NCBI RefSeq assembly: GCF_000720115.1
Contig: NZ_JOIR01000072.1
Location: 1 to 13,623 of the forward strand
Length of the DNA: 13,623 nucleotides
Source of the DNA: Streptomyces sp. NRRL F-2580
GTDB taxonomy: Bacteria > Actinomycetota > Actinomycetes > Streptomycetales > Streptomycetaceae
Direction: 5' to 3'
Below, piece by piece: positions 13,237 through 13,623 of this stretch. Every line of letters starts with the position of its first letter. Within the stretch, counting starts at the first letter, position 1. The notes under the pieces were generated by a model that was not told where the DNA came from, searched no databases, and was given only the letters and a program-made list of their open reading frames with translations. Position numbers and translations under genes: made by a program.

Positions 13237-13242
13237 AGACTA
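13237..13242 (-). promoter_or_regulatory. Candidate -10 box for a leaderless acyl-CoA dehydrogenase transcript
   Basis: On the minus strand TAGTCT is followed by seven bases, GCCGCGC, and then the ATG. It overlaps the KstR-like operator by two bases, so a bound repressor would block polymerase directly. No Shine-Dalgarno sequence precedes the ATG. Confidence 0.4.
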
Positions 13243-13254
13243 GAACACGTTCCA
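13241..13254. promoter_or_regulatory. KstR-like operator of the acyl-CoA dehydrogenase/thiolase operon
   Basis: TAGAACACGTTCCA fits TnnAACnnGTTnnA at all eight fixed positions. It lies 12 to 25 bp upstream of the acyl-CoA dehydrogenase start. It shares TAGAAC-C-GTTC- with the operator of the hydratase operon at 7695-7708, pointing to one common TetR-type repressor. Confidence 0.75.
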
Positions 13255-13502
13255 ATCTGACGGAAGGTCAGATGCCGGACTGCATCGCCCGGCGTGGCGT
13301 TCACTCTTGTTCATTGCAACGCCACAGAGGGGAAACGTTGCATTGAAATCAAAACCATTGCAATGAAATACCTGCTGTGAGCTGGATAAACATCGTCAGT
13401 GCGCAACGAGGTCGTTGCCAGGTCTGTGAATGCAACGTAGCTTTTCGTTCATCAGAAACGGCGGGCCGTCTGAGTGCCCGCCACTGGAGAAAGAGAAGAA
13501 CG
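13255..13502. other. Regulatory intergenic region with clustered TTGCA-type boxes
   Basis: This stretch is unusually A+T-rich for the window and holds no convincing gene. It contains CATTGCAACG (13312), CGTTGCATTG (13336), the perfect palindrome CATTGCAATG (13356-13365), the inverted repeat GCAACGA-GG-TCGTTGC (13403-13418) and AATGCAACG (13429-13437). TTGCATTGAAAT and TTGCAATGAAAT (13338 and 13358) are direct repeats exactly 20 bp apart, two helical turns. The boxes lead up to the DUF4097-type gene and overlap its promoter, so a dedicated DNA-binding regulator is likely. Confidence 0.6.
13415..13443 (+). promoter_or_regulatory. Promoter of the DUF4097-type gene
   Basis: TTGCCA (13415-13420), a 17-nt spacer and TAGCTT (13438-13443) give good housekeeping-type spacing. 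The -35 box is inside the inverted repeat GCAACGA-GG-TCGTTGC, and AATGCAACG directly abuts the -10 box, so repression by occlusion is easy to imagine. The predicted leader is about 50 nt. Confidence 0.55.
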
Positions 13503-13623
13503 ATGCAGAAGTTCGCCACCGCCGCCCCCGTCTCCGCCGTCCTGGACATCCCCGCGGGCCGCATCCGCTTCATCGCCGCCGACCGCGCCGACACCACCGT
13601 CGAGGTCCTCCCCGCGAACGCCG
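13503..13623 (+). CDS. DUF4097-type beta-strand repeat protein, N-terminal fragment
   Basis: Only the first 40 codons lie in the window; the gene continues past the right edge. The protein begins MQKFATAAPVSAVLDIPAGR and then has IRFIAADRADTTVEVLPANA. This matches the N-terminus of the DUF4097 family, proteins predicted to form repeated beta strands, with no signal peptide in this subgroup. The function is unknown. ATG 13503 is preceded by a purine-rich ribosome binding region (GGAGAAAGAGAAG). It is divergent from the acyl-CoA dehydrogenase operon and has its own promoter with clustered TTGCA boxes. Confidence 0.75.
   Translation, partial: MQKFATAAPVSAVLDIPAGRIRFIAADRADTTVEVLPANA

Noticed and set aside
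13230..13304. The upstream ATG giving 25 more residues to the acyl-CoA dehydrogenase
   Set aside because: The added residues cover the KstR-like box and the -10 box and do not look like the family N-terminus.
11049..13346. A 765-codon plus-strand open frame opposite the acyl-CoA dehydrogenase
   Set aside because: It is a Gly/Arg/Val-rich shadow. The minus strand encodes a clear two-domain dehydrogenase.
13349..13597. An 82-codon minus-strand frame in the right intergenic region
   Set aside because: It runs antisense into the DUF4097-type gene, lacks a ribosome binding site and has no coding-type codon bias. The region is better explained by promoter and operator boxes.

Overview
The window is chromosomal DNA of a Streptomyces or close actinomycete. 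It has very high G+C with strongly G/C-biased third codon positions, frequent GTG starts, several TAnnnT -10 boxes 6-7 nt before a start codon, and protein sets typical of that group. No rRNA, tRNA, CRISPR array, insertion sequence or phage gene was seen.

Layout from left to right: (1) a minus-strand block (175-3199) encoding a Nif3-like protein, a coiled-coil zinc-ribbon protein and a bifunctional RNase HI/acid phosphatase. The genes overlap at their stops and starts. This trio is a conserved actinobacterial arrangement, equivalent to Rv2230c-Rv2229c-Rv2228c of Mycobacterium tuberculosis. (2) A plus-strand gene of unknown function (3522-4592). (3) A minus-strand operon (7593 down to 4661) for a MaoC-type enoyl-CoA hydratase 2, a zinc alcohol dehydrogenase and an MFE-2-like SDR hydroxyacyl-CoA dehydrogenase. 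(4) A plus-strand block (7803-9713) with a degenerate receiver-like protein, a 31-residue predicted membrane microprotein, an ECF-type sigma factor, a 100-residue cysteine-bearing membrane protein and an unknown 161-residue protein. (5) A minus-strand operon (13229 down to 9823) for a double-domain acyl-CoA dehydrogenase and an SCP-x-type thiolase. (6) The start of a plus-strand DUF4097-type gene that runs off the right edge.

The most coherent story joins regions 3 and 5. Together they encode all four steps of a beta-oxidation cycle: acyl-CoA dehydrogenase, hydratase 2, SDR dehydrogenase and SCP-x thiolase. Apart from the first enzyme, these are the families of the human peroxisomal bile-acid and branched-chain route (MFE-2 plus SCPx). 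Each operon is preceded by a palindrome matching TnnAACnnGTTnnA, the operator consensus of the mycobacterial cholesterol/lipid repressor KstR: TAGAACGCGTTCTA at 7695-7708 and TAGAACACGTTCCA at 13241-13254. The inference is a KstR-like regulon for sterol side-chain or other branched acyl-CoA breakdown. No regulator gene lies in the window.

Other points of note are a CTG start in the zinc-ribbon gene, a 16-bp perfect hairpin in the leader of the hydratase operon, the translationally coupled microprotein/sigma/membrane-protein unit, a cluster of TTGCA-type boxes around the DUF4097 promoter, and codon-periodic repeats in the linker of the RNase H/phosphatase.
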